A model generated the notes under the pieces. The model made no database searches and was not told the origin of the DNA. It saw nothing but the letters and a program-made list of their open reading frames with translations. Positions 8,595 to 16,363 of a stretch of 64,000 nucleotides of DNA are shown piece by piece. Within the stretch, counting starts at the first letter, position 1, and each line of letters opens with the position of its first letter. Source of the DNA: Bacillus safensis (GTDB lineage Bacteria; Bacillota; Bacilli; Bacillales; Bacillaceae); assembly GCA_030159235.1 (NCBI GenBank), contig BSBG01000009.1:62001-126000 (forward strand). Reading direction: 5' to 3'. The translations under genes were made by a program, and so were the position numbers.

Positions 8595-10076
8595 TTATTG
8601 ATTTAATTGACTAGTTCCTTTCCATATCGAAGATGACTCCATTTCTGCCGCAAGCCTGAGCAGCCAGTCCTCTTTTCCTTTAGGTGCTGTCACCTGGACC
8701 CCTAAAGGCATGCCTGCACCAGTGAGATGAACAGGAACACTCATAGATGGCTGACCTGTTAAGTTGGCAAGCTGTGTAAATGGGGTATAGGTCAGACTCT
8801 TGAGGAACATGTCATAAATAAGATCCTGCTGTGCTTGCATTGGAAGGGATGACACACGTAAAAGTGCGGCGGTTTCCTGATCCGAATGCATAAGCTCTCC
8901 AACCTTTGGAGCTGAATAGGCAGTAGCTGGTGTTACATAGAGATCATAGTTTTGATGAAAGGATGCCATTTGTGCAGCAGCCATATCCCACGCATCAAGA
9001 CTTTCTGTGTAAGCAGCGGCGGTCACATTCTTGCCAGCCTCCGCCAGTACCCATGCCACGATGTCCGTTTCTTCCGGCTTGACTGAACGCCCTAATGAAC
9101 GAGCCAAGGAAGTGAATAATGCAGACATTTCTCCACTGTTCATCACGTAATATTGCTGCATGAGATGGACCCCGTCAATTTCCGGCTTTGCTTCTTCTAC
9201 TTGATGGCCTTGCTCACTCAGCCATTTCACTGTTTGCTGAACCGCCTGCTTTGCTTCCTCACTGACCTTCGTGCCAACTGGAGATTCTACGCTGTAAGCA
9301 ATCCGCATAGAAGATGTGCGTTTCACAAGATCCTCTTGGTAGCTGCCATCATATAACGGGGTTTGGAAAGCCGCCTCAGGCTGAATGATTTGAAGAAGGT
9401 CAAGAAGGGCTGCACTGTCTCGCACTGTTTTTGTTAGGGTAAAGTCAATGGAAGCCCCTTGCCACTGCCTTCCTGCACCTGGGCCTACTGGCGTTCTACC
9501 CCGTGTTGGCTTAAGACCGAACAAACCAGTAAAGGATGCAGGAATCCGAATGGAACCACCGCCGTCACTCGCTCCGCCAGCAGGTACAATACCGCTTGCA
9601 ACAGCTGCTGCTGTCCCGCCGCTTGAGCCGCCCGGAGAATAGTCCGTATTCCAAGGATTTTTCGTTGGCCCATGTAATGCAGGTTCTGTCACATTTCTTA
9701 AACCGAATTCTGGTGTATTTGTATGTCCAATCATGAGGAAACCAGCCTGCTTCAACCGATCAACAAAGTGTGAATCCGAATTCGCCTTTACATCCTTTAA
9801 CAGCATAGCTCCTGCTGTCAGCGGTTCATTTTTTATTGCTTGCGATATATTTTTCAGCACAAACGGAACACCCGCAAATGGCTGATACGCTTGTAACGAC
9901 TTGATGTCTTTTAATACTCGATCTTGTCTCGTCTGAATCACAGCATTTAGTTCTGGATTGACCTCATTCAATCTATTAAATGCTGCCTGCATAAGCTCCT
10001 CAGGCGTTACCTGCTTATTCCGCACAAGTGCTGCCAAGCCTGTCGCATCATACGTCATATACTCTTTTACGTTCAT
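8595..10076 (-). CDS. Amidase (amidase-signature family)
   Basis: This 493-residue hydrolase of the amidase-signature family has the Ser-cisSer-Lys machinery. The Gly/Ser-rich motif DYSPGGSSGGTAAAVASG contains the cis-Ser, the nucleophilic Ser lies in GGASDGGGSIRIPAS, and the Lys is upstream in FVLKNISQAI. The family hydrolyses amides such as aryl or aliphatic amides; the substrate is not clear. It is probably a stand-alone amidase rather than GatA, because no gatB or gatC is nearby. The ATG at 10076 has AAGGA seven bases upstream. Confidence 0.85.
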   Translation of the reverse strand: MNVKEYMTYDATGLAALVRNKQVTPEELMQAAFNRLNEVNPELNAVIQTRQDRVLKDIKSLQAYQPFAGVPFVLKNISQAIKNEPLTAGAMLLKDVKANSDSHFVDRLKQAGFLMIGHTNTPEFGLRNVTEPALHGPTKNPWNTDYSPGGSSGGTAAAVASGIVPAGGASDGGGSIRIPASFTGLFGLKPTRGRTPVGPGAGRQWQGASIDFTLTKTVRDSAALLDLLQIIQPEAAFQTPLYDGSYQEDLVKRTSSMRIAYSVESPVGTKVSEEAKQAVQQTVKWLSEQGHQVEEAKPEIDGVHLMQQYYVMNSGEMSALFTSLARSLGRSVKPEETDIVAWVLAEAGKNVTAAAYTESLDAWDMAAAQMASFHQNYDLYVTPATAYSAPKVGELMHSDQETAALLRVSSLPMQAQQDLIYDMFLKSLTYTPFTQLANLTGQPSMSVPVHLTGAGMPLGVQVTAPKGKEDWLLRLAAEMESSSIWKGTSQLNQ

Positions 10077-10188
10077 CAGCATGTCCTTCTTTCTCTTATT
10101 ATGATGTCTCTATTGTCTACTACAATTCTATGAATTTCAATTTCAGGCTACTTGTAACAAAACTTTCTGAACAAGAACATTATTCTAT

Positions 10189-10215
10189 TAACCATCTCTC
10201 TGATTTCTCCGATAT
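10189..10215 (+). promoter_or_regulatory. Candidate sigma-D promoter of epr
   Basis: TAAC-N15-TCCGATAT matches the sigma-D consensus TAAA-N15-GCCGATAT at 10 of 12 positions. B. subtilis epr is known to be sigma-D dependent. The overlapping TATAAT at 10213-10218 could also serve sigma-A. Confidence 0.6.
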
Positions 10216-10261
10216 AATAGAGAAAAAAAGACCGAGGTCATCGGGTGAGAGGAGCCACGTC

Positions 10262-11875
10262 TTGAAAAGGAAAATAATCGTCGTCATTGCGTTTCTTCTT
10301 GCGTTGACAACTGCTCTGCCCTTCCATTCGCAGGCAGCTGCACCGCCAAAAGAAACTAATGTCATCATCGTCTATAAAAATCAAAAAGGAAAACAAACGG
10401 CTATAGAGGAAAGCGAGAAAGTGAACGCACAATACATACATCTTCCCGCTGTCGCTGTGACAGCAGATGAACAAGCGGTCACCTCACTTAAAAAAGACCC
10501 AAACATCGCTTACGTCTCTAAAAACGTAAAGGTCAAACTCGCCGCTTCTTCTGTTAAAAAAACCGCTGCTGTTACTGATCAGGATGCATTGGTACAAAAA
10601 TCTTACAATCTGCAAAAGCTGAATATCAAGCAGGCGATTAAAGAAGGCGTCACTGGTAAAAATGTCAAAGTAGCCGTTTTAGATACAGGTATTTTCCCAC
10701 ACGAGGATGTAAAGGTATCCGGCGGTAAATCATTCGTGAACTACACATCCTCTTATAAAGATGATGAAGGACATGGCACACATGTCGCCGGCACGATTGG
10801 TGCTCTTAATAACGATTACGGAACAGTAGGCGTCGCTTCTGGTGTGAAGCTGTATGCTGTGAAAGTGTTAGATAAAAAGGGAGAAGGCGACCTATATAGT
10901 CTGCTTCGAGGCATTGATTGGGCGATTAGCAACAAGATGGATATTATTAATTTAAGTTTAGGCTTTGAAGACAATATCCCTATCTTGCGTTCAGCAGTGG
11001 ATGAAGCATATAAAAAAGGACTGCTCGTAGTTGCTGCAAGCGGAAATGATGGGAAGAAGAATCATATTAGCTATCCTGCCGCCTATAATAGCGTCATTGC
11101 CGTTTCTGCAACGACTGACAAAGACAAACTCGCGTCTATCTCAAATACAGGGAAACAGATCGAATTTTCTGCCCCTGGCGAAAACGTCATCAGCACCTAT
11201 TTGAATAATGAATATTGGTACGCAACGGGTACATCACAAGCTGCACCGCATATCACAGGGATGCTGGCACTGTTAAAGCAGCTTCATCCGAAGAAAACAA
11301 ATGCACAGCTGCGCACCTTATTGCGCAGCTATACAGTGGATCTTGGCGTGAAAGGAAAGGATTCACAATTCGGCTATGGCCGCGTGCAATATGTGCCGCA
11401 ATCCACCTTTTTAAAAACTGCGACCAACGCTGTCAAAACAGCCGAAACATCAAAAAAACAGGCAGACGTCAATCAAGCCAAAACAAGAATTGACCGACTG
11501 ACTGCAAGCAAACAAAAAACAGCACTCACAGAACGAGTGAAGAAAGTCCAAGCAGCCATTGATATCCGTTTGGCTCGTGCAAAGGTCAAAACAGCTGAAA
11601 AAAACAAAACACAGGGCGCCATTAAAAGCGCTCAAACGGCCATCAAGAAGCTAAACAAAGGCAAAGAAAAAACAAGCCTGCAAAACCGGCTCGACAAAGT
11701 CAAAAAACAGGTCGCTTATCAAAAGAAAGTGACAAACGCGAAACAAAAGGTCAAAAAAGCAGAAGCCAAACGGTCAAAGAAAACAAAAGCAGCGGCTCAA
11801 AGCGCTGTCAAACAGCTAAAAGCCTCCAAAACGAAAACTAACTTGCAAAAACGATTAAACCGTATTAAGGTCTGA
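10262..11875 (+). CDS. epr: Minor extracellular protease Epr (subtilase)
   Basis: This is a 537-residue secreted serine protease. It has a signal peptide ending near SQAAA and an I9 propeptide (about residues 32-95). The S8 domain has Asp in VLDTGIFPHEDV, His in GHGTHVAG and Ser in GTSQAAPH. A Lys-rich helical tail of about 150 residues follows, built from three repeats ending SKxKTxLxxRLxxV. Domain order, propeptide and tail match B. subtilis Epr, whose tail has more repeats. The TTG start has GAGGAG seven bases upstream; the open frame extends 234 bases earlier with no signal for translation. It probably acts on the cell surface, where the basic tail may hold it to the wall (inference). Confidence 0.88.
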   Translation: MKRKIIVVIAFLLALTTALPFHSQAAAPPKETNVIIVYKNQKGKQTAIEESEKVNAQYIHLPAVAVTADEQAVTSLKKDPNIAYVSKNVKVKLAASSVKKTAAVTDQDALVQKSYNLQKLNIKQAIKEGVTGKNVKVAVLDTGIFPHEDVKVSGGKSFVNYTSSYKDDEGHGTHVAGTIGALNNDYGTVGVASGVKLYAVKVLDKKGEGDLYSLLRGIDWAISNKMDIINLSLGFEDNIPILRSAVDEAYKKGLLVVAASGNDGKKNHISYPAAYNSVIAVSATTDKDKLASISNTGKQIEFSAPGENVISTYLNNEYWYATGTSQAAPHITGMLALLKQLHPKKTNAQLRTLLRSYTVDLGVKGKDSQFGYGRVQYVPQSTFLKTATNAVKTAETSKKQADVNQAKTRIDRLTASKQKTALTERVKKVQAAIDIRLARAKVKTAEKNKTQGAIKSAQTAIKKLNKGKEKTSLQNRLDKVKKQVAYQKKVTNAKQKVKKAEAKRSKKTKAAAQSAVKQLKASKTKTNLQKRLNRIKV

Positions 11876-11878
11876 CAG

Positions 11879-11913
11879 AAAAAACGATTCCTTTAAACGA
11901 GGAATCGTTTTTT
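11879..11913 (+). terminator. Bidirectional intrinsic terminator
   Basis: AAAACGATTCC-tttaaac-GAGGAATCGTTTT with flanking A and T runs sits between the converging epr and DUF402 genes. Confidence 0.85.
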
Positions 11914-12453
11914 CTATTTCAAAAGCGGCTCAAATAAACTGTGATGATATATTCCGCTGGCATCTGTCCTCACTTGATCGAGTATGCTTTCTAACGATGC
12001 CATCACACCCTCTAATGCTCGATGCACCGAACCATGTTCAAAAGTAGCTAAACTTTCCGGCAATTCATCTTCATCCAACACGAAGACATCACCATTTGGA
12101 AGAACGAGCAGATCAATGATGAAATCTTCAAACATGACCAGCTGCCCGTTGAACCGTGTCCTCCCAACAATATTAAAATAAAAACCTAATTCCTTCCCTT
12201 GATTATCCCGCCAAAAATAGATATTGTAAGGCCGGTTCTCCCAATAATAAGCGGTCGTATAGCTCCCTTTAGGAATCGTAACAACACCATCCCCTGCCAG
12301 CATCGTAAACGGGTCTTGAATCTTGTGAAACAGCACAACCTGCTGCCCCTTTGCGTCTAACAGCAGGCATTGATGATCCACAACCTTCCCATCATATCTC
12401 ACTTTTCTCTCAATCACTTCATGAGAGCGTTCTGTATGTAGCGGAAACACCAT
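11914..12453 (-). CDS. DUF402 protein (nucleoside tri-/diphosphatase-like)
   Basis: This DUF402-fold protein of about 179 residues has conserved stretches YNIYFWRDNQGKELGFYFNI and VMFEDFIIDLLVLPNGDV, the latter carrying the acidic metal-binding residues of the family. Characterised Gram-positive relatives hydrolyse nucleoside tri- and diphosphates, while others bind RNA; the role here is not certain. The ATG at 12453 has GGGAG seven bases upstream. It is monocistronic. Confidence 0.7.
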   Translation of the reverse strand: MVFPLHTERSHEVIERKVRYDGKVVDHQCLLLDAKGQQVVLFHKIQDPFTMLAGDGVVTIPKGSYTTAYYWENRPYNIYFWRDNQGKELGFYFNIVGRTRFNGQLVMFEDFIIDLLVLPNGDVFVLDEDELPESLATFEHGSVHRALEGVMASLESILDQVRTDASGIYHHSLFEPLLK

Positions 12454-12563
12454 GTAACAACTCCCTTCTGCGTCTAGTTTCTTTCCAGTATACACCCATT
12501 TTTTTAAAAGAAATAAAAGGATACTGTGTTTTCTTATGGAAGACTTATAATGAGGTGAAACAA

Positions 12564-12767
12564 ATGAACGGAATCACGATTCTTGAAAACTTTACAAAGC
12601 TTGGACAAATCATCCTCATTTTTTGCGGCTATGCCCTTTATTGGCGGCTGATGAAAACGAAGAGAGAACGAAAGCTGTCTCCTTATGAGCGCATGTTAAA
12701 ATTCTTTGTCATGTTCGGTTTAATCTCGTGGGGGGTATCATATTGGGCGCTGATACTGTGGGCGTAA
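12564..12767 (+). CDS. Small membrane protein, unknown function
   Basis: This 67-residue protein has two predicted transmembrane helices: residues about 12-26 (LGQIILIFCGYALYW) and about 45-65 (FFVMFGLISWGVSYWALIL). A basic linker with KTKRERK separates them. GAGGTG lies six bases before the ATG and a strong terminator follows, so the gene looks real. No family is recognised. The positive loop between helices suggests a hairpin with both ends outside. Confidence 0.6.
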   Translation: MNGITILENFTKLGQIILIFCGYALYWRLMKTKRERKLSPYERMLKFFVMFGLISWGVSYWALILWA

Positions 12768-12774
12768 ATTGAAA

Positions 12775-12818
12775 AAAGGAAGAGCTGTCCCTTCAGGACT
12801 TGCTCTTCCTTTTTTTAT
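12775..12818 (+). terminator. Bidirectional intrinsic terminator
   Basis: AGGAAGAGC / GCTCTTCCT with an inner GTCC-cttca-GGAC extension is followed by TTTTTTT. It separates the small membrane protein from the acetyltransferase. Confidence 0.85.
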
Positions 12819-13363
12819 GCGTGATGTGATGAACCTGCCGGCTGTTCTTTCTTGATCACATATTGATAGCCCTTGACATGCGTCCCACTCTGGCTCACAA
12901 AATCTTTATCAAGCGCACGCTCAAAGCCCATTCGTTCATATAGGCGAATGGCGGCCTGCATTTTATCAGATGTATGAAGATACAGGACGTTCTCGTCCCA
13001 TGATTGCGTCAGTTCAATACTTTTACGCAGTAATGACTCTGCGATTCCTTTTCCCCTCACATCGGGATCTACTCCTAAAAACCGGACGATGGCTGATGTA
13101 ATGCCCATTTCGGGATTGTCATATGCTTGCTCTGATGACCGGAACATTTGCAGTGTCCCCGCAACCTTCCCTTCAAGCTCCGCCACAAGCATCAGCTCCA
13201 TGTTCGGATTATCTACAGCTACTGAAAGCGCGGCAGAATAATCTTGCCAGCCTTCCTCTGTAAATTGAGGCTCATACTGTGCATAGGATTTGATCAGCAC
13301 GTTCCTGATGGCCTCATGATCTTCTTTAACTGCTTGACGAATCATCATCTCTTGCTGCTTCAT
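12815..13363 (-). CDS. GNAT-family N-acetyltransferase
   Basis: This is a 182-residue acetyltransferase. The acetyl-CoA binding loop is LGVDPDVRGKGIAESLLRKSIEL, the Q/RxxGxG/A signature, preceded by a strand with AGTLQMFRSSEQ. It ends with the helix-strand YERMGFERALDKDFV typical of GNAT proteins. The acceptor substrate is unknown. AGGAGG lies seven bases before the ATG. It stands alone. Confidence 0.8.
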   Translation of the reverse strand: MKQQEMMIRQAVKEDHEAIRNVLIKSYAQYEPQFTEEGWQDYSAALSVAVDNPNMELMLVAELEGKVAGTLQMFRSSEQAYDNPEMGITSAIVRFLGVDPDVRGKGIAESLLRKSIELTQSWDENVLYLHTSDKMQAAIRLYERMGFERALDKDFVSQSGTHVKGYQYVIKKEQPAGSSHHA

Positions 13364-13574
13364 GTCAGCACCTCCTGCTCACTATTATGGATATACGTAT
13401 CATGCAAACACTGCATGTGATGACCTTGTTCTTTTCTCTACTCATTTAATGTAAAGAGTCTCATCTGAAAGATCAATCATTTTGCACGAAATCTTATTTA
13501 AAATTTTTCATTGAAAAGGAACGCTTGATTCATTATGCTGTGTTGAGGAAGTATACGAGGAGTGTTGTCATCAT

Positions 13575-14792
13575 ATGAGTTCTTTATCTTATCCCCAAGA
13601 ATCGAAAAAAAATCGATTCCTCCTTGCCGCATTGCTCGGATCTTTAACAGCCCTTGCTCCGCTGGCAATGGATATGTATTTACCTGCTTTGCCTCATATT
13701 GCTCGTGATTTTGGGGCAAGCACCGCTTTGTCTCAATTAAGCCTCATGGCTTGTCTCATTGGACTGGCGCTCGGCCAGCTGATTGCAGGACCGATCAGCG
13801 ATACAATAGGTAGAAGAAAGCCGCTGATGATTGGCTTGATCATCTTTATCGCCGCATCACTTCTATGTACAGTGGTCACATCGATTTGGACATTTATTCT
13901 TTTAAGATTGATCCAAGGACTGGCTGGTTCAGCAGGCATTGTCATTGCACGTGCCATCGTGCGAGATCATTATGAGGGATCAGACATGACGAAATTCTTT
14001 GCACTGCTGATGTTAGTCAACGGGGTTGCTCCGGCAGCAGCACCTATCGCGGGCGGACAGATTTTACGCTTCACGACATGGCAGGGTGTATTTGTACTAC
14101 TAGGCATTCTCGGGGCATTGATGCTGCTGAGATCATTTTTTTCACTTCAAGAAAGCTTACCTGCGGAGCGCAGACAGACCGGTGGCTTTCAACAGATTAT
14201 AGGCGCTATGAAAATTTTAGCCAATGATCGTCTCTTCGTCGGGTATGCCCTTTCGCAAGGTCTAGTATTCGCAGCAATGTTTGCCTATATTTCTGGTTCA
14301 CCATTTGTGCTTCAGGATATTTTCAACCTTTCTCCACAAGGGTTTAGTGCTGCATTTGCGGTGAATAGTCTTGGGATCATCACGGCTGGACAAGTATTTG
14401 CCCGAGTTGCTGCGAAAATCGGCGAAGAGAAAGTCCTTCGCATTGGATTGCTGACAGCTGCATTAGGGGGCGTCACCTTGTTTTTCATGATCTCGATTGA
14501 TGCAGGATTGTACGGTATTCTTATTCCGTTGTTTTTTGTTGTCTCAAGCGTTGGGATTGTCGGCACCTCTGCACCGTCTCTTGCGATGCAGCATCACGGA
14601 GCGCATGCAGGAAGTGCGGCTGCACTGATCGGTGTTGCGCAAATGCTGCTAGGCGCTTGCATGACACCTCTTGTCGGACTAGCCGGAAGTCAAACAGCCT
14701 TTCCAATGGGCCTGATCATTATGCTTTGTGATCTAGGCGCACTTTGCTGTTATTTCTTCTTCGTGGCCCGAGCGAAAAAAAGACCCGCATAA
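13575..14792 (+). CDS. MFS multidrug efflux transporter, Bcr/CflA type
   Basis: This 405-residue proton-driven exporter has 12 predicted helices. The N-terminal motif LAPLAMDMYLPALPHIARDF and the loop motif GPISDTIGRRKPLMIG, followed by RLIQGLAGSAGIVIARAIVRD, are characteristic of the Bcr/CflA drug-resistance branch. It probably exports drugs or small metabolites from the cytoplasm. GAGGAG lies 12 bases before the ATG, which is long. Repeat copy B follows just after its stop. Confidence 0.85.
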   Translation: MSSLSYPQESKKNRFLLAALLGSLTALAPLAMDMYLPALPHIARDFGASTALSQLSLMACLIGLALGQLIAGPISDTIGRRKPLMIGLIIFIAASLLCTVVTSIWTFILLRLIQGLAGSAGIVIARAIVRDHYEGSDMTKFFALLMLVNGVAPAAAPIAGGQILRFTTWQGVFVLLGILGALMLLRSFFSLQESLPAERRQTGGFQQIIGAMKILANDRLFVGYALSQGLVFAAMFAYISGSPFVLQDIFNLSPQGFSAAFAVNSLGIITAGQVFARVAAKIGEEKVLRIGLLTAALGGVTLFFMISIDAGLYGILIPLFFVVSSVGIVGTSAPSLAMQHHGAHAGSAAALIGVAQMLLGACMTPLVGLAGSQTAFPMGLIIMLCDLGALCCYFFFVARAKKRPA

Positions 14793-14805
14793 GCGGGTTT
14801 CAGAT
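14785..14805 (+). terminator. Left copy of a duplicated terminator hairpin
   Basis: ACCCGC-ataa-GCGGGT overlaps the transporter stop codon. An identical hairpin is present on the far side of repeat copy B at 14975-14999. The left copy keeps only the A run, and the right copy keeps the T run. Confidence 0.7.
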
Positions 14806-14974
14806 TGTTGACAAAGGGCTAAAATGATCTTTATTTTAGCCCTTTGTCTTCTTTTCAGCGTGATAGAAAACCTTTGCAGTCTAGGAAGTTCGAGCACTGG
14901 CGCGGAGCGAATTTGACATTCGTGAGCACCAGCGCGCAGAGCTGACAACAAATGCGAGGGTTTGTCTACACGCT
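14806..14974 (+). repeat. Structured intergenic repeat, copy B
   Basis: This is a full copy of the element. Relative to A and C, the interior stem reads CTGG/CCAG instead of CCGG/CCGG, so a C-G pair became T-A with both sides changed. The leading hairpin, the 11-bp stem and the apical CGAAT-ttgac-ATTCG hairpin are conserved. It lies between the two identical terminator hairpins. Confidence 0.85.
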
Positions 14975-14999
14975 TAGACCCGCATAAGCGGGTTTTTTC
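14975..14999 (+). terminator. Right copy of the duplicated terminator hairpin
   Basis: GACCCGC-ataa-GCGGGTTTTTTC lies directly after repeat copy B and repeats the sequence before it. It is the functional terminator for plus-strand transcription. Confidence 0.75.
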
Positions 15000-15004
15000 A
15001 TTTA

Positions 15005-15175
15005 TTATGGCTTGCTCCAATTGATCGTGCGGAACACATTGTTCTGGTCATTTTTGTGATATGCATCTAGATCAAAGCCTGATAGCCCAAAACCAATTGC
15101 CATGATAATTCCTCCGGCAACGGTGAAGATGATCCCCCATTTGAGGCATTGCTTTTTTAATTCATTCACGTTCAT
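15005..15175 (-). CDS. Small membrane-anchored protein, possible remnant of a DUF4097-type gene
   Basis: This 56-residue frame begins with an ATGA overlap with the DUF1700 gene, so it is translationally coupled. It has a basic N-terminus, one transmembrane helix (WGIIFTVAGGIIMAIGFGLSG) and a short tail ending in INWSKP. In related operons the third gene, after PadR and DUF1700, encodes a long DUF4097 beta-helix protein with this kind of N-terminus. This looks like a truncated version whose remainder has been lost at the side of repeat copy B. It may still be a functional small protein. Confidence 0.6.
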   Translation of the reverse strand: MNVNELKKQCLKWGIIFTVAGGIIMAIGFGLSGFDLDAYHKNDQNNVFRTINWSKP

Positions 15176-15759
15176 ATTCTCACGACCCTCTTTCTAAACA
15201 TCCCTATAAATGCCTTAGTGGTTTGAACAGTCATATGCGTGAAAAGCTTTGTCAAATACACTGTCGCCAGACCGCTCAATAATCCGACACCTAATAGCAG
15301 AATTCCCACTCCAACCTGCGTGACCACCACATGCAAACCGTCCTGAAAAATAAATGGAGAACCAATGATGCTCCAAAAACCTCCGAGCAGGCCAACCAGC
15401 GTCATTGTACCTGTCACGAGCGGAATACACCAAATCACCATATACACAGAAAGAATCAGCAGAATGACTGTCGCTAGAATACAGCCCCATAATGGTGAGC
15501 CTAAAATGAGAATGGAGAGCCTTGTGGCTTTTTCTCCGCGTGTCGGCACCTCAATGGTTTTCATTCCTTGTTCCTTCATAATTCCTTCAGCGATGATGGC
15601 AGGCTGCCCGACTTGATGAACCGCTTCCTGTTCACTGTAGCCATCTTCCTTATAATCCTCAATCATCTCATCGTAGTATTCGATAAACCGTTCACTGTCC
15701 TTTTCACCTAGACGATGCAGATGCTTCTTTAAGCTGCTCAAAAACTCTTTTTTATTCAT
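15172..15759 (-). CDS. DUF1700 (HAAS-domain) membrane protein
   Basis: This 195-residue protein has an N-terminal helical cytoplasmic domain, MNKKEFLSSLKKHLHRLGEKD to about residue 65, with FIEYYDEMIEDYKEDGYSEQEAV, the signature of DUF1700. Three hydrophobic segments follow at about residues 85-110, 115-140 and 150-175. It overlaps the PadR gene by eight bases. DUF1700 proteins are usually co-transcribed with PadR regulators and thought to act in envelope-stress sensing; this role is inferred from context. Confidence 0.75.
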   Translation of the reverse strand: MNKKEFLSSLKKHLHRLGEKDSERFIEYYDEMIEDYKEDGYSEQEAVHQVGQPAIIAEGIMKEQGMKTIEVPTRGEKATRLSILILGSPLWGCILATVILLILSVYMVIWCIPLVTGTMTLVGLLGGFWSIIGSPFIFQDGLHVVVTQVGVGILLLGVGLLSGLATVYLTKLFTHMTVQTTKAFIGMFRKRVVRI

Positions 15760-16069
15760 TGCCCTGTCCTCCAGAAATAAAGTCGTAAATCGCCATCACC
15801 TGATCCCATTCTTCTAAAAACTGAGCCACATGCTCCTGGCCGCTTTTTGTCATCCGGTAGTATTTTCTTAATCGACTGTTATGTTCCTGAGAGTAGGTCT
15901 CCACATAATTGTTTTGCTCTAAACGCTTTAAAATTGGATACAATGTCGATTCTGAAATCTCAATACATTGGGACATATCTTTAATGATTTGATAACCATA
16001 GGAATCGCCTTTCTTTAATACCGCCAGTACACAAAATTCCAATAACCCTTTTTTTAATTGCGCATTCAT
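15752..16069 (-). CDS. PadR-family transcriptional regulator
   Basis: This is a 105-residue PadR regulator of the short subfamily. The winged-helix region runs QLKKGLLEFCVLAVLKKGDSYGYQIIKDM, then SESTLYPILKRLEQNNYVE, then the wing with RKYYRMTKSGQE. It is first in a three-gene operon with a DUF1700 protein and a small membrane protein. A 21-base palindrome directly upstream is the likely autoregulatory operator. Confidence 0.85.
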   Translation of the reverse strand: MNAQLKKGLLEFCVLAVLKKGDSYGYQIIKDMSQCIEISESTLYPILKRLEQNNYVETYSQEHNSRLRKYYRMTKSGQEHVAQFLEEWDQVMAIYDFISGGQGNE

Positions 16070-16090
16070 GTTTACAACTCCTAACCATTA

Positions 16091-16111
16091 ATACTATACA
16101 ATACATAGTAT
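16091..16111. promoter_or_regulatory. Candidate PadR operator
   Basis: A perfect inverted repeat, ATACTAT-N7-ATAGTAT, lies 22 bases upstream of the padR start codon. It fits the palindromic A+T-rich sites known for PadR proteins. Confidence 0.65.
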
Positions 16112-16137
16112 AATATGACAAGAGGTATAGGGAGAAA

Positions 16138-16159
16138 AAAAAAGACCTTTTTAAGGTCT
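16138..16159. terminator. Left copy of a second duplicated terminator hairpin
   Basis: AAAGACCTTTTTAAGGTCTTT before repeat copy C is nearly repeated after it at 16337-16357. Confidence 0.65.
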
Positions 16160-16336
16160 TTCAGATTGTTGACAAAGGGCTAAAATGATCTTTATTTTAG
16201 CCCTTTGTCTTCTTTTCAGCGTGATAGAAAACCTTTGCAGTCTAGGAAGGACGAGCACCGGAACGGAGCGAATTTGACATTCGTGAGTAACGGCGCGCAG
16301 ACCTGACACCGAATGCGAGGGTTTGTCTACACGCTG
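16160..16336 (+). repeat. Structured intergenic repeat, copy C
   Basis: This is a full copy, about 95% identical by eye to copy A. It starts with CAGATTGTTGACAAAGGGCT like copy B and ends with GTCTACACGCTGAAAG. One change (GTAACGG for GTACCGG) breaks one interior pair. It lies between two copies of the GACCTTTTTAAGGTC hairpin, in the region upstream of padR and downstream of the YitT-like gene. Confidence 0.85.
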
Positions 16337-16357
16337 AAAGACCTTTTTAAGGTCATT
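16337..16357. terminator. Right copy of the second duplicated terminator hairpin
   Basis: AAAGACCTTTTTAAGGTCATTTC follows repeat copy C and matches the hairpin before it. On the minus strand it can end the YitT-like transcript only weakly. Confidence 0.5.
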
Positions 16358-16363
16358 TCATTT

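Noticed and set aside
14733-15020. Minus-strand frame through repeat B and the transporter end
   Set aside because: It runs antisense through the transporter's 3' end and through the repeat; it is the same repeat peptide and not a gene.
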